From the NCBI GenBank assembly GCA_963942565.1, contig OZ012685.1:1911595-1975594 (forward strand): 64,000 nt of DNA. The letters are read 5' to 3'. Below, one piece after another: positions 1 through 11,941 of the stretch (within the stretch, counting starts at the first letter, position 1; each line of letters opens with the position of its first letter). Origin of the DNA: Maea johnstoni (Eukaryota > Annelida > Polychaeta > Spionida > Magelonidae). The notes beneath the pieces are model-generated. The model was not told where the DNA came from and did not search any database. It saw only the letters and a list, made by a program, of their open reading frames with translations. The translations under genes and the position numbers were made by a program.

Positions 1-708
1 AAATATGAGTTATGTCATCAGTGCCCCCTAATTATAAGCAATAGAGATATATATTCATACTACTGTCATATTCTAGATACAATATTTGCTGATGTACTAT
101 ACATATGCATACCCATTTTTGCAATGTGCTACACCACTCTGCTATGGGGGTGGCCCCATCTTGCCCAAGAACACATCTGACTTTATAGAAATAGGGAAAA
201 TTAACTAGTTAAGTTGTGCTCTCTCCATAAACTTATAATACACATACATCTCCATTTTATTAACCCTACTTTGAGCTCATCATAAGACATCCATAAAGCC
301 CAGAAACTATATCCTCCACTGTTTATGGTCTGAGAGCAGTATTGTATGAGGTTGGCCTATTACCGTGTGTCACAGTGCCACTTAGCTAATCAAGCCTCAT
401 TGATAAGTACCCTCGTTTAAGTGTTTGTACTTGGTGCCTCGCAATCTATAATTAGCCGCTTCATGCACCTATACTTCCAGCCCTAGTTTATCACGGGTTA
501 TACTTTCTCCATGGACTGAAAGGCAGTCAATCAGTTATCGTCTATGTCATTTTATTAGACTTTCATGGTGATGAAAAATACTCTCCAAGACACACATTGC
601 TCACTCTAGACAAATTGATTTCATAAGGATCTACTTTCCAAGGTTATAAACGCCACTAGCAAGATTAAACATCATCCATCTATTATAAGTTCCTGACCTG
701 ATTCATAT
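1..708. other. no recognisable feature
   Basis: AT-rich unique sequence. I see no gene, repeat or coding-like frame here. Confidence 0.6.
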
Positions 709-912
709 TGCCCTGATGGCCATGCGGTCTAAGGCATTGCCACTAACTGCTAGCTATCTCTCACCACTGCCCTGGTTAGAATCCTAGGCGGGGCAAGAGA
801 GAAAGTTACCATTGACTTGGGGTTTAGCAGTGGTTTTCGCTGGCCACAACTGGCTAGTTACGACTTGGCCACAATATGGCACAAAAGATGATGAAAAATG
901 CAAAATTCCAAT
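709..912 (+). mobile_element. tRNA-Leu-like SINE, full length
   Basis: The head resembles a tRNA-Leu 5' half (ATGGCCATGCGGTCTAAGGC), with an A-box-like segment and a B-box-like GGTTAGAATCC about 55 bases on. A non-tRNA body follows (TTGACTTGGGGTTTAGCAG, then AACTGGCTAGTTACGACTT) and a short tail rich in ATGATGAAAA. The same head-plus-body order recurs at 5582-5785 and, reversed, at 24846-25050, which defines the family. SINEs of this kind are transcribed by RNA polymerase III and moved by a partner LINE; no partner is visible in the window. The family name is unknown to me. Confidence 0.8.
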
Positions 913-1257
913 TCCAATCATGGTTTGATCTCAGAAGAATAGCTTTCATTAGGTACTTTGTTCATCATTTTATTGTCCCCATGGGACATTGGCACTTAAT
1001 CTCCGGTCAATGGCAACTTTCTCACATGCCCTGAGCAGACAGAGTCAAATTTTCAACAACACTGCGTCATGCATTATATTTTAAATCATTGTCAATCCCT
1101 TTAGTTTGTTACAAATAAAGTTATTATCACTTATTAATAGCTATTCACTATCCTTTGGCATATTGAGTGTGTTCCTATATGCTGTACCAATTATCATTGT
1201 TACCTTGCAATGTTGCACATCTCCCAAAGCAAGAGCAATGAGAAAAAGGCTTATTTA
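913..1257. other. no recognisable feature
   Basis: AT-rich spacer between the SINE and the 74-bp repeat. The short ORF at 1106-1348 runs into the repeat and looks accidental. Confidence 0.55.
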
Positions 1258-2223
1258 TTTGCTTCACTCAATAGGTATTGATGAAGTGCCCTGCAAACGG
1301 TCAGTACAGCTTTTACCATTGCTTCACTCAGTAAGTAATCACATTTAGAACACTGATAGTGCCCTGGCAAACAGTCAGTACAGCTTTTATCATTGCTTCA
1401 CTCAGTAAGTAATAGCATATAGAATACTGATAGTGACCTGGCAAACAGTCAGTACAGCTTTTACCATTGCTTCACTCAGTAAGTAATAGCATATAGAACA
1501 CTGATAGTGACCTGGCAAACAGTCAGTACAGCTTTTATCATTGCTTCACTCAGTAAGTAATAGCATATAGAATACTGATAGTGACCTGGCAAACAGTCAG
1601 TACAGCTTTTATCATTGCTTCACTTGGTATGTAATGATATTCAGAATACTGATAGTGCACTGGCAAACAGTCAGTACGGCTTTTATCATTGCTTCACTTG
1701 GTATGTAATAACATTTAGAACACTGATAGTGCCCTGGCAAACAGTCAGTACAGCTTTTATCATTGCTTCACTCAGGAAGTAATAATATTTAGAACACTGA
1801 TAGTGCCCTGGCAAACAGTCAGTACAGCTTTTATCATTGCTTCACTCAGGAAGTAATAACATTTAGAACACTGATAGTGCCCTGGCAAACAGTTAGTACA
1901 GCTTTTATCATTGCTTCACTCAGGAAGTAATAACATTTAGAACACTGATAGTGCCCTGGCAAACAGTTAGTACAGCTTTTATCATTGCTTCACTCAGTAA
2001 GTAATGACATTTAGAATACTGGTAGTGACCTGGCAAACAGTCAGTACAGCTTTTATCATTGCTTCACTTGGTATGTAATGATATTCAGAATACTGATAGT
2101 GCACTGGCAAACAGTCAGTACGGCTTTTATCATTGCTTCACTTGGTATGTAATAACATTTAGAACACTGATAGTGCCCTGGCAAACAGTCAGTACAGCTT
2201 TTATCATTGCTTCACTCAGTAAA
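1258..2223. repeat. 74-bp minisatellite, about 13 copies
   Basis: The anchor TCAGTACAGCTTTTA recurs every 74 bases, at 1301, 1375, 1449 and 1523 and onward, giving about 13 units. Variants differ at a few sites (GTGACCTGG or GTGCCCTGG; CACTCAGTAAG, CACTCAGGAAG or CACTTGGTATG). The CACTTGGTATG variant with its linked neighbour appears at 1621 and again at 2065, 444 bases or six units apart, so a multi-unit block was duplicated. Small ORFs inside follow the repeat and are not genes. Confidence 0.95.
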
Positions 2224-2629
2224 GAAATCTTGGCTAATTACTTAATTAAGATTTTCATCTGTTACGTCCTGAAACTATAGGAAGTTCAGCAATTCCATCT
2301 TTACTTATCATATGCTTTATCTGTCTGATGTTGAAGGAACTCTGCGCCTTTAAATCACCTCAGCTGGTGTCAGAAAACACCCTGGAGCAGGCTTTATAAC
2401 ACGTTTCTGCTGCCAATCAAAGCGCGATACTGTTAACTGAGCAGCAGCTATGCCAAATAGACTTTCTGTCACATGATCAATATGTAGTAATGTGATTGGG
2501 CATTTCTTTCAAGCAGTAGTCATTACCATTCTTTCACTTATTCATGATAAAGACAATCTCACTTTGACGCATCATATTGTCTCATCTATAGAATTGTTTT
2601 TCTATCCAGGGATTTTGACGTCCTATGAT
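2224..2629. other. no recognisable feature
   Basis: Unique spacer with no coding-like frame and no repeat that I can match elsewhere in the window. Confidence 0.5.
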
Positions 2630-2990
2630 TGCCCAGCAAAGTGGTCATCAGAGTGAGTATTTGAATTTTCTTGGGAAGCTATCTGTAAGCGATCCGCCAC
2701 TGTCTTTGAACAAATGATGATTAATGACTGCTCCCTGACCCGTGGCCCGCTGGTGAACGGTCCCTGTTCCTCAGACACCCTGTGCCATCTATTTCAATAA
2801 ATGATGGCACACTGGCGTCCATAATTCATGCCTCGGCCACTGATCCATTACAAACAGTGCAAGTTCAGCGGCGAGATAGAATTGAGACAGATTCAGCTTT
2901 GACGTAGAATGTGGCCACTGAACGCCTGAAGACTGTAGATGGTGCAAAACACACATCTCTCACGCGTTAAACTACGAAACAGTCTGTGAC
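2630..2990. promoter_or_regulatory. balanced-composition unique block, possible cis-element
   Basis: This block has clearly higher GC than its surroundings, no repeats, no long ORF, and homeodomain-type cores such as ATGATTAATGAC and TTCAATAAATGATGG. Unique, GC-balanced, non-coding blocks in an AT-rich desert are often conserved enhancers. Conservation cannot be tested here, so this is an inference from composition. Confidence 0.25.
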
Positions 2991-3551
2991 CTCAACCTCT
3001 ATATTGAAGAAGGAATGATATTGAATGCGATTGATATCCTATTGCCTTTTTAGCTATAATATATATTCACATCTCGTTCATGCTAAGGTCAAACTAAAGC
3101 GATTTTTAGTAAACAATCGGAAATAAACCATATTTCTTAATAGAACATCTAAATAAGTTATTTTTAAGATCTTCAGATATTTCAAATTTTCTGTTAATAA
3201 CTTAAGATAGAAAGGACTTCTGAACTTTTTTCTGTTCATCATAAAACAATTAAAAGTTATGTAACTGGATATTTTTTTTCCAAAAATGAAATCGAGTTAA
3301 AAGTTTTTGACATTTCTCTCAATGACCTTTTTGGCACGAAAAGAGAAATCATTATTGCATTAGAGTAGTAAAAGTATAAATCCAAAATAAGGTGATTTGT
3401 GATTATCATTTCACTTTAAAATGTGTAATGTAAATAGTAAGAAGCCATTAAGTTAGTATCTCAGGAAAACTGTATATTTCACAGAGAGATAATTTACTTG
3501 TGCAGCTAAACTAGTGACATTTTTTCATAAGATTCCCAATTGTGTGGAAAG
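2991..3551. other. no recognisable feature
   Basis: Very AT-rich unique sequence with nothing recognised. Confidence 0.55.
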
Positions 3552-3582
3552 TCACACACACACACACACAAACACACACACA
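3552..3582. repeat. (CA)n microsatellite
   Basis: A short CA tract interrupted by AA near its middle. Confidence 0.9.
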
Positions 3583-4219
3583 TAGAGAATGGCATTAAAG
3601 AAATGACTATTTCAAAGTTTGTAGAGAAAAGGGTGAATGAGGCCATATGAGTTAAGTGAATGCCTGAATGTAATCAGACCAAACTCAACCAATGTGTGCT
3701 TTTTTGTTTGATAATTGCCAATATATGATTTCATGATGATTACTTATACATGAGTTATCAATTTTAAATGGATACACTTAATCCATGTATTAGCACATAA
3801 ACGTTTTTACAGCAACTGGAATGCTATTGAGTTCATGAGGTTAAGAGTATACCCTTAAATAAATCAGTAAAAACTAATTTCATACATGTTTTTTTTTAAT
3901 TACCAGAATATGATGTTTATAATGAGTATGGTCATTAGGCAGGTAGAAAAGTTGGCACAATCTGAACATTCCAGGAATCATTATATAAATGGTCCAGCTA
4001 ATAGTATTGAAGAAAAAACTACATAATTCACCAACCCTTTTTCAATTATATTGTTTACACACACAGATTTTTGCATTCAGTTTAACTTTTAATACTAAAA
4101 CATTGCATCTCCCAAAAACAGCATTATCAAACTGATTATTTGTTATTTGTTATGCAGTCAGCAAATGGAGTTTGTGAATGGGTAAATGTCTGGTAAGGTC
4201 TACTTTGTCTGGTAAGGTC

Positions 4220-4222
<3 letters not shown>
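3583..4222. other. no gene; small local duplication
   Basis: AT-rich unique sequence. CTGGTAAGGTCTAC is present twice, 20 bases apart, at 4190 and 4210, just before the TA tract. Confidence 0.55.
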
Positions 4223-4305
<83 letters not shown>

Positions 4306-4316
4306 ATATACATATC
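4223..4316. repeat. (TA)n microsatellite
   Basis: About 75 bases of pure TA followed by an imperfect TATGTATGTATATATACATA end. It produces YIYI-type reading frames that are not genes. Confidence 0.97.
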
Positions 4317-5581
4317 TCCAGGACTAATGGTTAAAGAGTAGTGAGTACATTTGTTGGTGTACAGCAGGAGTGGTAAAGCCAAGCAATGTCTAGGAATAGA
4401 TGAGAGATTGGTCCTGTTAACATTCCCCTGATAGGTTGCTGGGGTTTGTTATGACGACCACGTCTGGTGGTATAGACTAACCTCAAGTGCCCCCTAGTGT
4501 CATATACACAAACCGTGCTCCTCCTCCCTGTGCAAAGAAACAAACAGGGTCTCTAATAAGGGGACTTCCTGGCTTCACAGACTACTTAAAGACATAAATC
4601 CTCAGAGAAAGACAGTGGAAAACTTTATCACTGCATATTCGTAGTTTATTTACGTTTCCCTCCTTTAAACCAAATATTCTCTGTATTAGTGCATTGTTTT
4701 AATGGAAGAAAGCACAAAATACTTATATGTTCTGAACTGTAATTAAAGGTATTTTACCAATTCTCTAGATATCAACAACAGATTGTAAAAGCACATTTTG
4801 ACATACATGTACTTAATAGAGAACATCACTTGGAATTCAAAATAAAACAGGTCTATATTTTATCAATGATGCCCGTACAGGTTGCAGAACATTTCATTCT
4901 ACAAAATCCTACTCTTGAACAGAACTGAACTTGAGAATGAAAATTGTTTGCCCTATGCATAAATGGGAGTCAGCCGCTGTATTTAATCTTTGAATACAAT
5001 ACATATATTAAGAACAGCTGAAAATATTGCAATAAATATCTTTTGAATACAAACCAGAGTTTTGTCATATTGCCACACTATATACTATATATTTTTATGA
5101 AAATGACAAAAAATCTCAAATGTGTTTAAAAGTAAATATTTATTACCTAAATACCAGTTAAGTACTAAATTAAGGGAACTATATAATGATCACAATAATA
5201 ACTTATTCTTTGCTAGTCTTCATACTAATACTTATTCAAACTGCAAGCCTACTGATGCTCTGGGTGCTAACCTGAGTTGATTACAGTCTAAATCTAAATA
5301 TTACGTTAGCCTGCAGGATAATGTGATCATAGCAGAATGGAGGACTAGAGGGTGTGTCAACTCTAAGCACTTGCGGCCCGTCCCCGACTAGCTGACGGAG
5401 TAAAGTGAGATTGCCTCGACAGATCTGCAGCTAAGTAGTAAAGAGAACACGCGTAGCTGTCACTACTGCTTTACACTGGACACAAACTAAGCGCTACATG
5501 TGTAGTTGGTGGAAAAAGTGGTTTCGAGGTCTGACAAAACTTTAATCTAACCTTCTTGCTTCTTCTTGCTCTGTTGGGAAA
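4317..5581. other. no gene recognised
   Basis: Mostly AT-rich unique DNA. A more GC-rich unique stretch at about 5340-5480 carries the nonamer GCGGCCCGT at 5373, which recurs at 8088 and 27866. Confidence 0.5.
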
Positions 5582-5785
5582 GGGCCTGCCCTTATGGCCA
5601 GGCGGTCTGAGGCGCTGCCATTGCATGACTGCTAGCTGTCTTTCACCACTGCACAGGTTGGAAAAGTTGCCAGTGACTTGGGAGTAGCCAGTGGTTTTCT
5701 CTGGTGTCCTCCAATTACAACTGGTTGGTCATGACTTTGCCTCAATATGGCATAAAAAAGTGACAATAACTAAAATTTCAACTTC
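5582..5785 (+). mobile_element. tRNA-Leu-like SINE, full length
   Basis: The head is GCCCTTATGGCCAGGCGG followed by TCTGAGGCGCTGCC, closer to a real tRNA-Leu A-box region than the copy at 709. The B-box region (CAGGTTGGAAAAG) has decayed. The body matches the 709 copy (CCAGTGACTTGGGAGTAGCC, CAACTGGTTGGTCATGACTT) and the tail is TGACAATAACTAAAATTTC. Confidence 0.8.
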
Positions 5786-5929
5786 TATCTGTTGGGAAAG
5801 TTGACTCTACTTTTCAGTTACCCTATTAACTATTCTTACAATTTTTGTTTCAAACTCAAGAAATGTTAAATTTAAAACCTTAATCTTCAGTGTGTGCTTA
5901 ATCATCATTGACATATGTGAATTTAATCT

Positions 5930-6180
5930 GCCCCAAAGTGTGACTTGCCGATACCTCTAGCAGTCCTGTGTAATACGCCAGCCCTACTGTCACTGCAGAT
6001 TAAGCACATGACCAGACTGTGATCTGAGGGATGTATGTACGGGGGCGTGATACACAACTCATCACCAATTCACTACTTTATCAACCTCAGGATCTGCGAG
6101 CTCCATTGATGCTGCTAAGAGATAAATAATCTCATGGAGATCTATGCAAACAAGAGTGATTCATTATGGCGTTTCCAAAT
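5930..6180. promoter_or_regulatory. balanced-composition unique block, possible cis-element
   Basis: A GC-balanced unique block without an ORF. It holds an octamer-like ATGCAAAC and TA-rich homeodomain-type cores near its right end. Regulatory function is inferred from composition alone. Confidence 0.22.
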
Positions 6181-6829
6181 GATGGAAGGATGACAAACTA
6201 GTAGGTTTGGCTTAATATTTTACACCATAGCATGGCACAACTGTATAAAACTTTGGTGAAAATCTTTTTTTTTAAATTTTTGTGGCCTGAAATATCATTG
6301 CTGATGAACTAATTGTAAAACAGTGCAATAAGACAGGACACTGAAAATATGATGAGGAAATTTTGAATATATTGAATTTCCCATTTTCCCATTTGATGCT
6401 GAATTGCAACATTGAATGCAATTCTATGGTGGAGAAACTGGAGCACCATCATAAGAATACTTTCGTAGCCCCTAGTGAATATCAATTGTGTGACGTGCCT
6501 AAAGCTAGACTGGAAGCTAAGACCCTGTATAGAGGTGCAACACAGCATAGGGATCTAGCACATTGCATGCACTGAACTGCCGGGCCATGGGGGCGTACAT
6601 GCACATTCTTCCAAACTTCAATGCATGGCTGGTGGTGCCAAGGCTGCTTATTTATAAGTTATCAATCTATTGCAGCACCCCTATCTGGGTGTCCTCCGCC
6701 CCTTTGATCCTGCCCCCTTCCCCCCAAAAATAGCAAAAAGATCAGCTTGCTTTTTCTGAATCCAAGAAGAGAGACACTGGTCTTGTGATTCTGAGCAAAG
6801 GAACTATTAAGAAAATTTAAGCTGTCATG
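6181..6829. other. no recognisable feature
   Basis: Unique sequence. The overlapping short ORFs on both strands at 6309-6575 show no domain or codon signal. Confidence 0.5.
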
Positions 6830-7150
6830 GATGTATCATCAATTCACATTATCTCTCACTTCAGAATTGTCTCCAAATGTCACCCATGAGATTAGACGAG
6901 CCTTTGTCTAAATCCTGGGCAGGATGTTTCCAAATGCTGTAATGAGAGCATGCCCAGGACCTTACAAAGACCTCATATCAGAGCAAATGCTTTTTAATTC
7001 ATCATGGAGGTAGGAATTGACAAGTGAAATCTAATAATGTCCAATTACATACAGGCCAGTTCCTAAAGTAATTAAACGTAGGACCCACGGCTGAGTTATC
7101 AATAGCTCATTTATACAACACAATCTCATTAGCTGTAGCTGTTATAATAG
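6830..7150. promoter_or_regulatory. homeodomain-site-rich unique block
   Basis: A unique block with several ATTA or TAAT cores (TTTTTAATTCATCATGG, CCAATTACATACAGG, AAGTAATTAAACG) among balanced sequence. This resembles a developmental enhancer but cannot be confirmed without cross-species alignment. Confidence 0.25.
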
Positions 7151-8059
7151 AGTTACACACAACCTCTAGGCCTTCCTCTCTTTCCTGGGTCCTATATTCC
7201 AACAATAAATCTGTACTACAATAGAAAAAGATGACATTGAAATGTTGTACATAAATTCTAATGGAAACACTTGCTAATTATTTCGATAATGCTACCATTT
7301 TTTTCAAACTTTGCCTTGTGATTCCTCTGATTATGCCTTTTCTAAACCTGCTTATAAATGAAGGGTACTCGACAGAACTAACTTTTTATTTACTTAGTTC
7401 ATCCTACAGGGTATTTGACCTAAAGTGTGGTTACGATTTGTTGTATCTTAACCTTCATTTGATTGTTAATCATACTTTATGAATGTAAAAAAGTCATGAT
7501 CTGGTTAATAGTATGTTTGTCTACATGGTAGCTAAATCGAAAAAAATCACCAAAAATGGAATTAGATGAATTTTAAGAAGAATTTCAATTGTGGAAAACA
7601 ATACTTATTCATTTTTATTCACCAAAAGTGTTATAGAAAAAATATAAAGTTACCAAATTTCTCAAACTCACTTGAATAAGTCCTTTTGCTATGCTAATCA
7701 AAATAAAACTTTTGATAGTCCGAGGAGAACTTCAAAGAGTGGTATATTATTTACAAAAAAATAAAACAAATAAACTGTGACGATACAACATAATGCCATG
7801 ATTCTTATTATTCAAAAAGAACAACTCTAGTAAGAGTTCCAGTGCAGGGACTTGTTCATGCATGAGGATTAGCAGTTGTGAGACAAAGTATCGAGTTTGG
7901 ATCTTACCCTACACCAAGCAATCCTCATGGTAATGGTCAAGAAAATGTCATTAAAGTGAGGAAGTTTTTCACATTTCCCTGATGATCTCCCTCCATGCAT
8001 GAGAGCGATGTACTTAGTTTTTAATGGCTGTTTTGACGAATTGGTAATAACCCCAGAGT
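7151..8059. other. no recognisable feature
   Basis: AT-rich. The 73-residue ORF at 7261-7482 is hydrophobic and AT-driven and resembles no family I know. Confidence 0.5.
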
Positions 8060-8400
8060 AACAACAGTGACAACAACAGATCTACCCGCGGCCCGTCTGG
8101 CTGAGTGGAATCATAAAAAGAAATAACAATTCCATCAAGACTCAAGAAGATGCGCAACTTGTGATTTGATAAGGTTCCTCCGTTCCATCAAATTCTCACT
8201 AGAGCGTTCCATTAGCTATAAATACCGTACCGCAGTGGGGTTTATAAGCACAAATAGCTCACCGGGATACACACGGGATAGCAAATATGACGATCCACTT
8301 CAAATGAAATCCCTGTGGTACGTGCTGGTGGTTTGCTCTAATTTGAAAGGGGATTTTCTGCACTCATCTTCTGATAAATTTGGGTAATGATCTTGCCTTC
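8060..8400. promoter_or_regulatory. balanced-composition unique block, possible cis-element
   Basis: A unique block with GCGGCCCGT at 8088-8096 and a MEF2-like AGCTATAAATACC near 8214. Just after the nonamer is TGGCTGAGTGG, an exact pol III A-box match but with no B box and no tRNA fold. A short ORF at 8166-8387 is probably accidental. Confidence 0.25.
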
Positions 8401-8654
8401 TATTATTGCCAGTAAAATGCAATTAGTCAGAAATCTTGAGTGATTATGGTGCGATTTCTAGTCTGAATCTGTCCCAGCGTGGTAGTGTAGCTCTATATTG
8501 TGATGATTCCTCGCCTCATGTGATATCAACGACAGATTGTGCATTCTTTACGATCCAATGAAGATGTGAATAATTGAACATCAAAAATAACCAGTATTTG
8601 GAGATTGATAGAGCTTTCATCAGCACAAGGAGAACTAGTCCAAGTCACTCAAAT
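8401..8654. other. no recognisable feature
   Basis: Unique spacer before the TAG microsatellite. Confidence 0.5.
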
Positions 8655-8708
8655 ACAATAGCAGTTGTAGCAGTAGTAGAAGTAGCAGCAGCAGTAGAAG
8701 TAGAAGTT

Positions 8709-8785
<77 letters not shown>

Positions 8786-8815
8786 AGTACTATTAGTAGT
8801 TACTGTAGTAGTATG
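8655..8815. repeat. (TAG)n trinucleotide microsatellite
   Basis: Imperfect GTAG/CAG units lead into about 70 bases of pure TAG (8709-8779) and an imperfect right flank. The poly-Val and poly-Thr ORFs on the two strands are artefacts of this tract. Confidence 0.97.
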
Positions 8816-9587
8816 TTTAATTACATAAATTATAACAGATTTAGGCAACATTCACAACATCAATGGTAGCAAGACTAGCCCAGACTTCGGATTGCAAAAT
8901 CATCAGTCACAGTAGTAAAAGTTAACCTTTGAAGTTAGGAATGGATACCTTTTGGGCGTCCTAGGTTACATCAACACTGTCACCAATATTTCTATTTTGA
9001 TACCTAGCATATTCAAATTATGACTCTCACCTAATTTGACAGGGCCCCTGTAAGGTGGGTTCCTTCTGCTAAGAGTTGGGATAACATGGAATAATATCAA
9101 ACACCTTACATAAGTACCTGTACTTTAAGAAAGGTAACTTATACATTATACCATGATATCAACCTATTATCTGTAATATTTATTGATCATGAATAACCCG
9201 TGATAATATCCTGTAAGGTCTACATTAACACTTTAATGGAATAATCTGGTTAAGTTATTGCCTAGGAAGGATTTTTATTTCAATATCATTCCAAGTAAAT
9301 CTGTTTAAATGTTTTAAGGATATCATTGATCATAAACTAACCTTCTAGATCATCATAAAAGGCATGTGTTTTATGACTTTGTGGAATAAATCAGGCCAGG
9401 CTAATACAGCAAAATGGCAGTCATTTCAGTGCACAATAAGCCTATAGTAACCAAATCCTTCATCTTTTATGTATCCTGCCTATAATTCACGAGTATTTCA
9501 AAGTGTCATAATTTCCTTTTACCCATGCTACTTAAGGCACTAGTAAAGGGAATTCCTTCTCTAGATGGGGTCCTTCTCTGATGCAGT
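8816..9587. other. no recognisable feature
   Basis: AT-rich unique sequence without coding-like frames. Confidence 0.55.
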
Positions 9588-9820
9588 TTAACTAACTGAT
9601 GCCCATATCTCACAAAAACGTCCTTTGTATTTCGGCAATAAATATTCTATCAGAGCATCTTTGGGAAATATTTGCAGGAGAAATGTTGATTAAAAATCAA
9701 TAAATAATTCTTCTTGTGATACTTAGTGAATGAATTTTTGCTTGATTCAAAATTCATTCTTAGAATTATCATAAGTACAGACAACAATTGTCAAAGACTC
9801 TCCAGGCATGAAAGGGTTAA
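9588..9820. mobile_element. TTAA-flanked hairpin MITE, copy 1
   Basis: The element starts TTAACTAACTGATGCCC and ends CCAGGCATGAAAGGGTTAA, so its ends are inverted and flanked by TTAA. A 233-base length and an interior AAATATTTGCAGGAGA match the family seen at 16668, 33315, 36820 and 50455. TTAA targets with termini beginning CCC point to a piggyBac-type origin; no transposase is present. Confidence 0.65.
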
Positions 9821-10275
9821 TGACAGGAGAAGGTAGCATCCATTGACTGGAGCTGCAAGGTATCTATGTGAGTTATCGGCTCTCTGTAATGTACAGAATA
9901 TCTACGGCACATTCAGAGAACGATGCAAATACCAATTTACAAAATCCACATTTCACACATTCATCATGAAATGATAGTCGCATTCACTGCATAAGGCTAA
10001 ACGCTGGAGGGCCACTAGCATATCTGTGTAATTGTCCTACCGCTCGATTTATAGCTGACACATACCGCAGTGTCAGTGATATTCACATAAACTATCATAA
10101 ACCCATTTTACTGGGTAATTTACTTACGGCGGAAAGAGATATTTTTTGGATTATTTTTGACTTTCGGTCAGGACACCGTGCCCTATAACTAGGGAAATAA
10201 CAGTAAAAGTGAGATGGATTTGACAAGAGACAGAGTTTGAGAATAATGGTTGTAAACTGGGTTTTCCCTTAGGAG
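9821..10275. other. no recognisable feature
   Basis: Unique sequence between two MITE copies. Confidence 0.5.
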
Positions 10276-10540
10276 TTAACTGCCTCGACAGTTGGTTGGT
10301 ATTACACTTTTGATAACAACGGCATTCTTACTAAAAAATTGTCGGCTGGATCTATGATACTTTTAATAACAAGTTTGGAATTGAAAATGACTTTGAAAAC
10401 ATTTGAAGGAGAACTGTTGATAATGTTCTGTGTAAATGTTCCCATTCAAATATGCACCTACCTCTGCATTTGCCTGCAAGATGCCATCAAAATTGTCAGG
10501 CTGTTTTTGGCTGTTGTGAGCAAACTGACCAGATTTAATC
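10276..10540. mobile_element. TTAA-flanked hairpin MITE, copy 2, divergent
   Basis: From 10339 the sequence follows the 16668 copy closely (TTGTCGGCTGGATC, ACTTTTAATAACAAG, GAATTGAAAATGAC, AACATTTGAAGGAGA, TGTCAGGCTGTTTTTGGCTG). It ends near a TTAA at 10535. The left end between 10276 and 10339 is aberrant, perhaps rearranged. Overlapping ORFs on both strands are by-products of the inverted-repeat structure. Confidence 0.65.
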
Positions 10541-11471
10541 AAAAACAAATGAATAAAAAGACTTATAACAGAAATTAATAATTATCGGTCTCATCCTCTG
10601 GTTCTAAGCATTAAGTTTCAACTTATGTAATATAATAGGGGAGGAAATTGAAGTGGCCACACTGACACCAACAAGACACCTTACATCACGAAAACAAAAG
10701 GCTAAATATGAACTATTCATCAGCCTATGCAAGAACCTTCTCACAATATGTTTATCTGGTATATGAGGAAACACCAGCTTGATTCGCTAAGGAGACTTAT
10801 AGAGGTATCGTGTTTTATTCTATTGTGTGAGAGCATCACAGTGAGCTTTGTGCGTTCAAGCAGAGAATGGTCACCAGAACTGACTGTGACACATGCAATT
10901 ACAGAAACCAGCAACACCACTTCCGTGTAATGGACACAGAATCAGGCTGGTTGACATTACTTATTAACGCTAACACTGTGCCTGCCTATCATAGACCCCC
11001 CATGAAGGTTATGTTGGATTCAAAGCACACAGTACCTGTCGGTGCCTGTCGTGAGGGGTTGAGGCTGGCTGAGACAACATGCATGTGACACTAGAACTTG
11101 TGATTATTACACAATGCATGAGGTGTATCCAGGGAATAACAAGGCGGCCTGTCTTGACCAGCTGACCACCGCAATGGAGCAGCTAGAAGAGCGAACAATA
11201 ACTTACACAATATGATGGATCTGTAGCCATATTCATAATGTAAATAGATCTTGCTCAAGCATTGTTTAATAGCAAATGTTATCATCATTGCTTAAAGCGG
11301 CCATGAATACCTAAAGCAGGTGCCATAAATCTAAGACCTATCATTCAGAATGTGCAGTTTTACCTACACATTTGTACTTCAATGATACCTGAAAATAATC
11401 TATAAAATTCTAAGGTAAGAAAGTTTGATATAGAGACACTACCAACACATGAAACCTGTATCTTTAAATAA
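10541..11471. other. no gene recognised
   Basis: Unique sequence, more GC-balanced at about 10700-11220 than its surroundings. Short overlapping ORFs at 10727-11288 lack recognisable domains or splice context. Confidence 0.45.
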
Positions 11472-11649
11472 CAGGGCTCAAAATTAAGAATTTTTCCAGG
11501 GAGCCCAATTGCATCTTCAGAAGCCACTTACAGGTGTTATGTATAGAAACCAGTACATTTTTGGGCTCCCTGCACAAATTTGAAGGAGCCACTGGAGAAT
11601 TCAAGGGAGCCCTTATAAGGCTCCCGGCACCCCTTAATTTCGAGCCCTG
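11472..11649. mobile_element. CAGGG-ended MITE with 5-bp TSD
   Basis: Left end CAGGGCTCAAAATTAAG and right end, read on the other strand, CAGGGCTCGAAATTAAG. The 178-base element is flanked by a perfect AATAA duplication (11467-11471 and 11650-11654). Inside, GGGAGCCC-type words repeat in both orientations. CAGGG termini are typical of hAT elements, which usually make 8-bp duplications; some hAT subgroups make 5-bp ones. There is no coding capacity. Confidence 0.85.
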
Positions 11650-11941
11650 AATAAGATTAATATTTATTGGAAACTAAATTCTTATTTCTACAATTGTGAA
11701 TGCTAAAGTTAAACAAATGGAGTGAGCATTTCTGCAACATTAGAATAAATGCAATATTGCCCGTGCATATATGCTATACTTGTTTATAATAGTAATATTA
11801 ATGTTTCAGCAATAACCGTAGGTAAACGATTTACTAATATTTGAAATTTAGCCATTAATTGTCTGCCATCTATTGAAATATCTTGATATCAAAGCAATAT
11901 TTAGTGAAAAAATGAAAATGACTGCATTTAGTTGCAATCCC
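11650..11941. other. no recognisable feature
   Basis: AT-rich unique spacer. Confidence 0.5.

Noticed and set aside
8093-8106. TGGCTGAGTGG, an exact pol III A box, as a possible tRNA or SINE
   Set aside because: No B box within the expected 30-60 bases, no tRNA arms and no SINE body follow.
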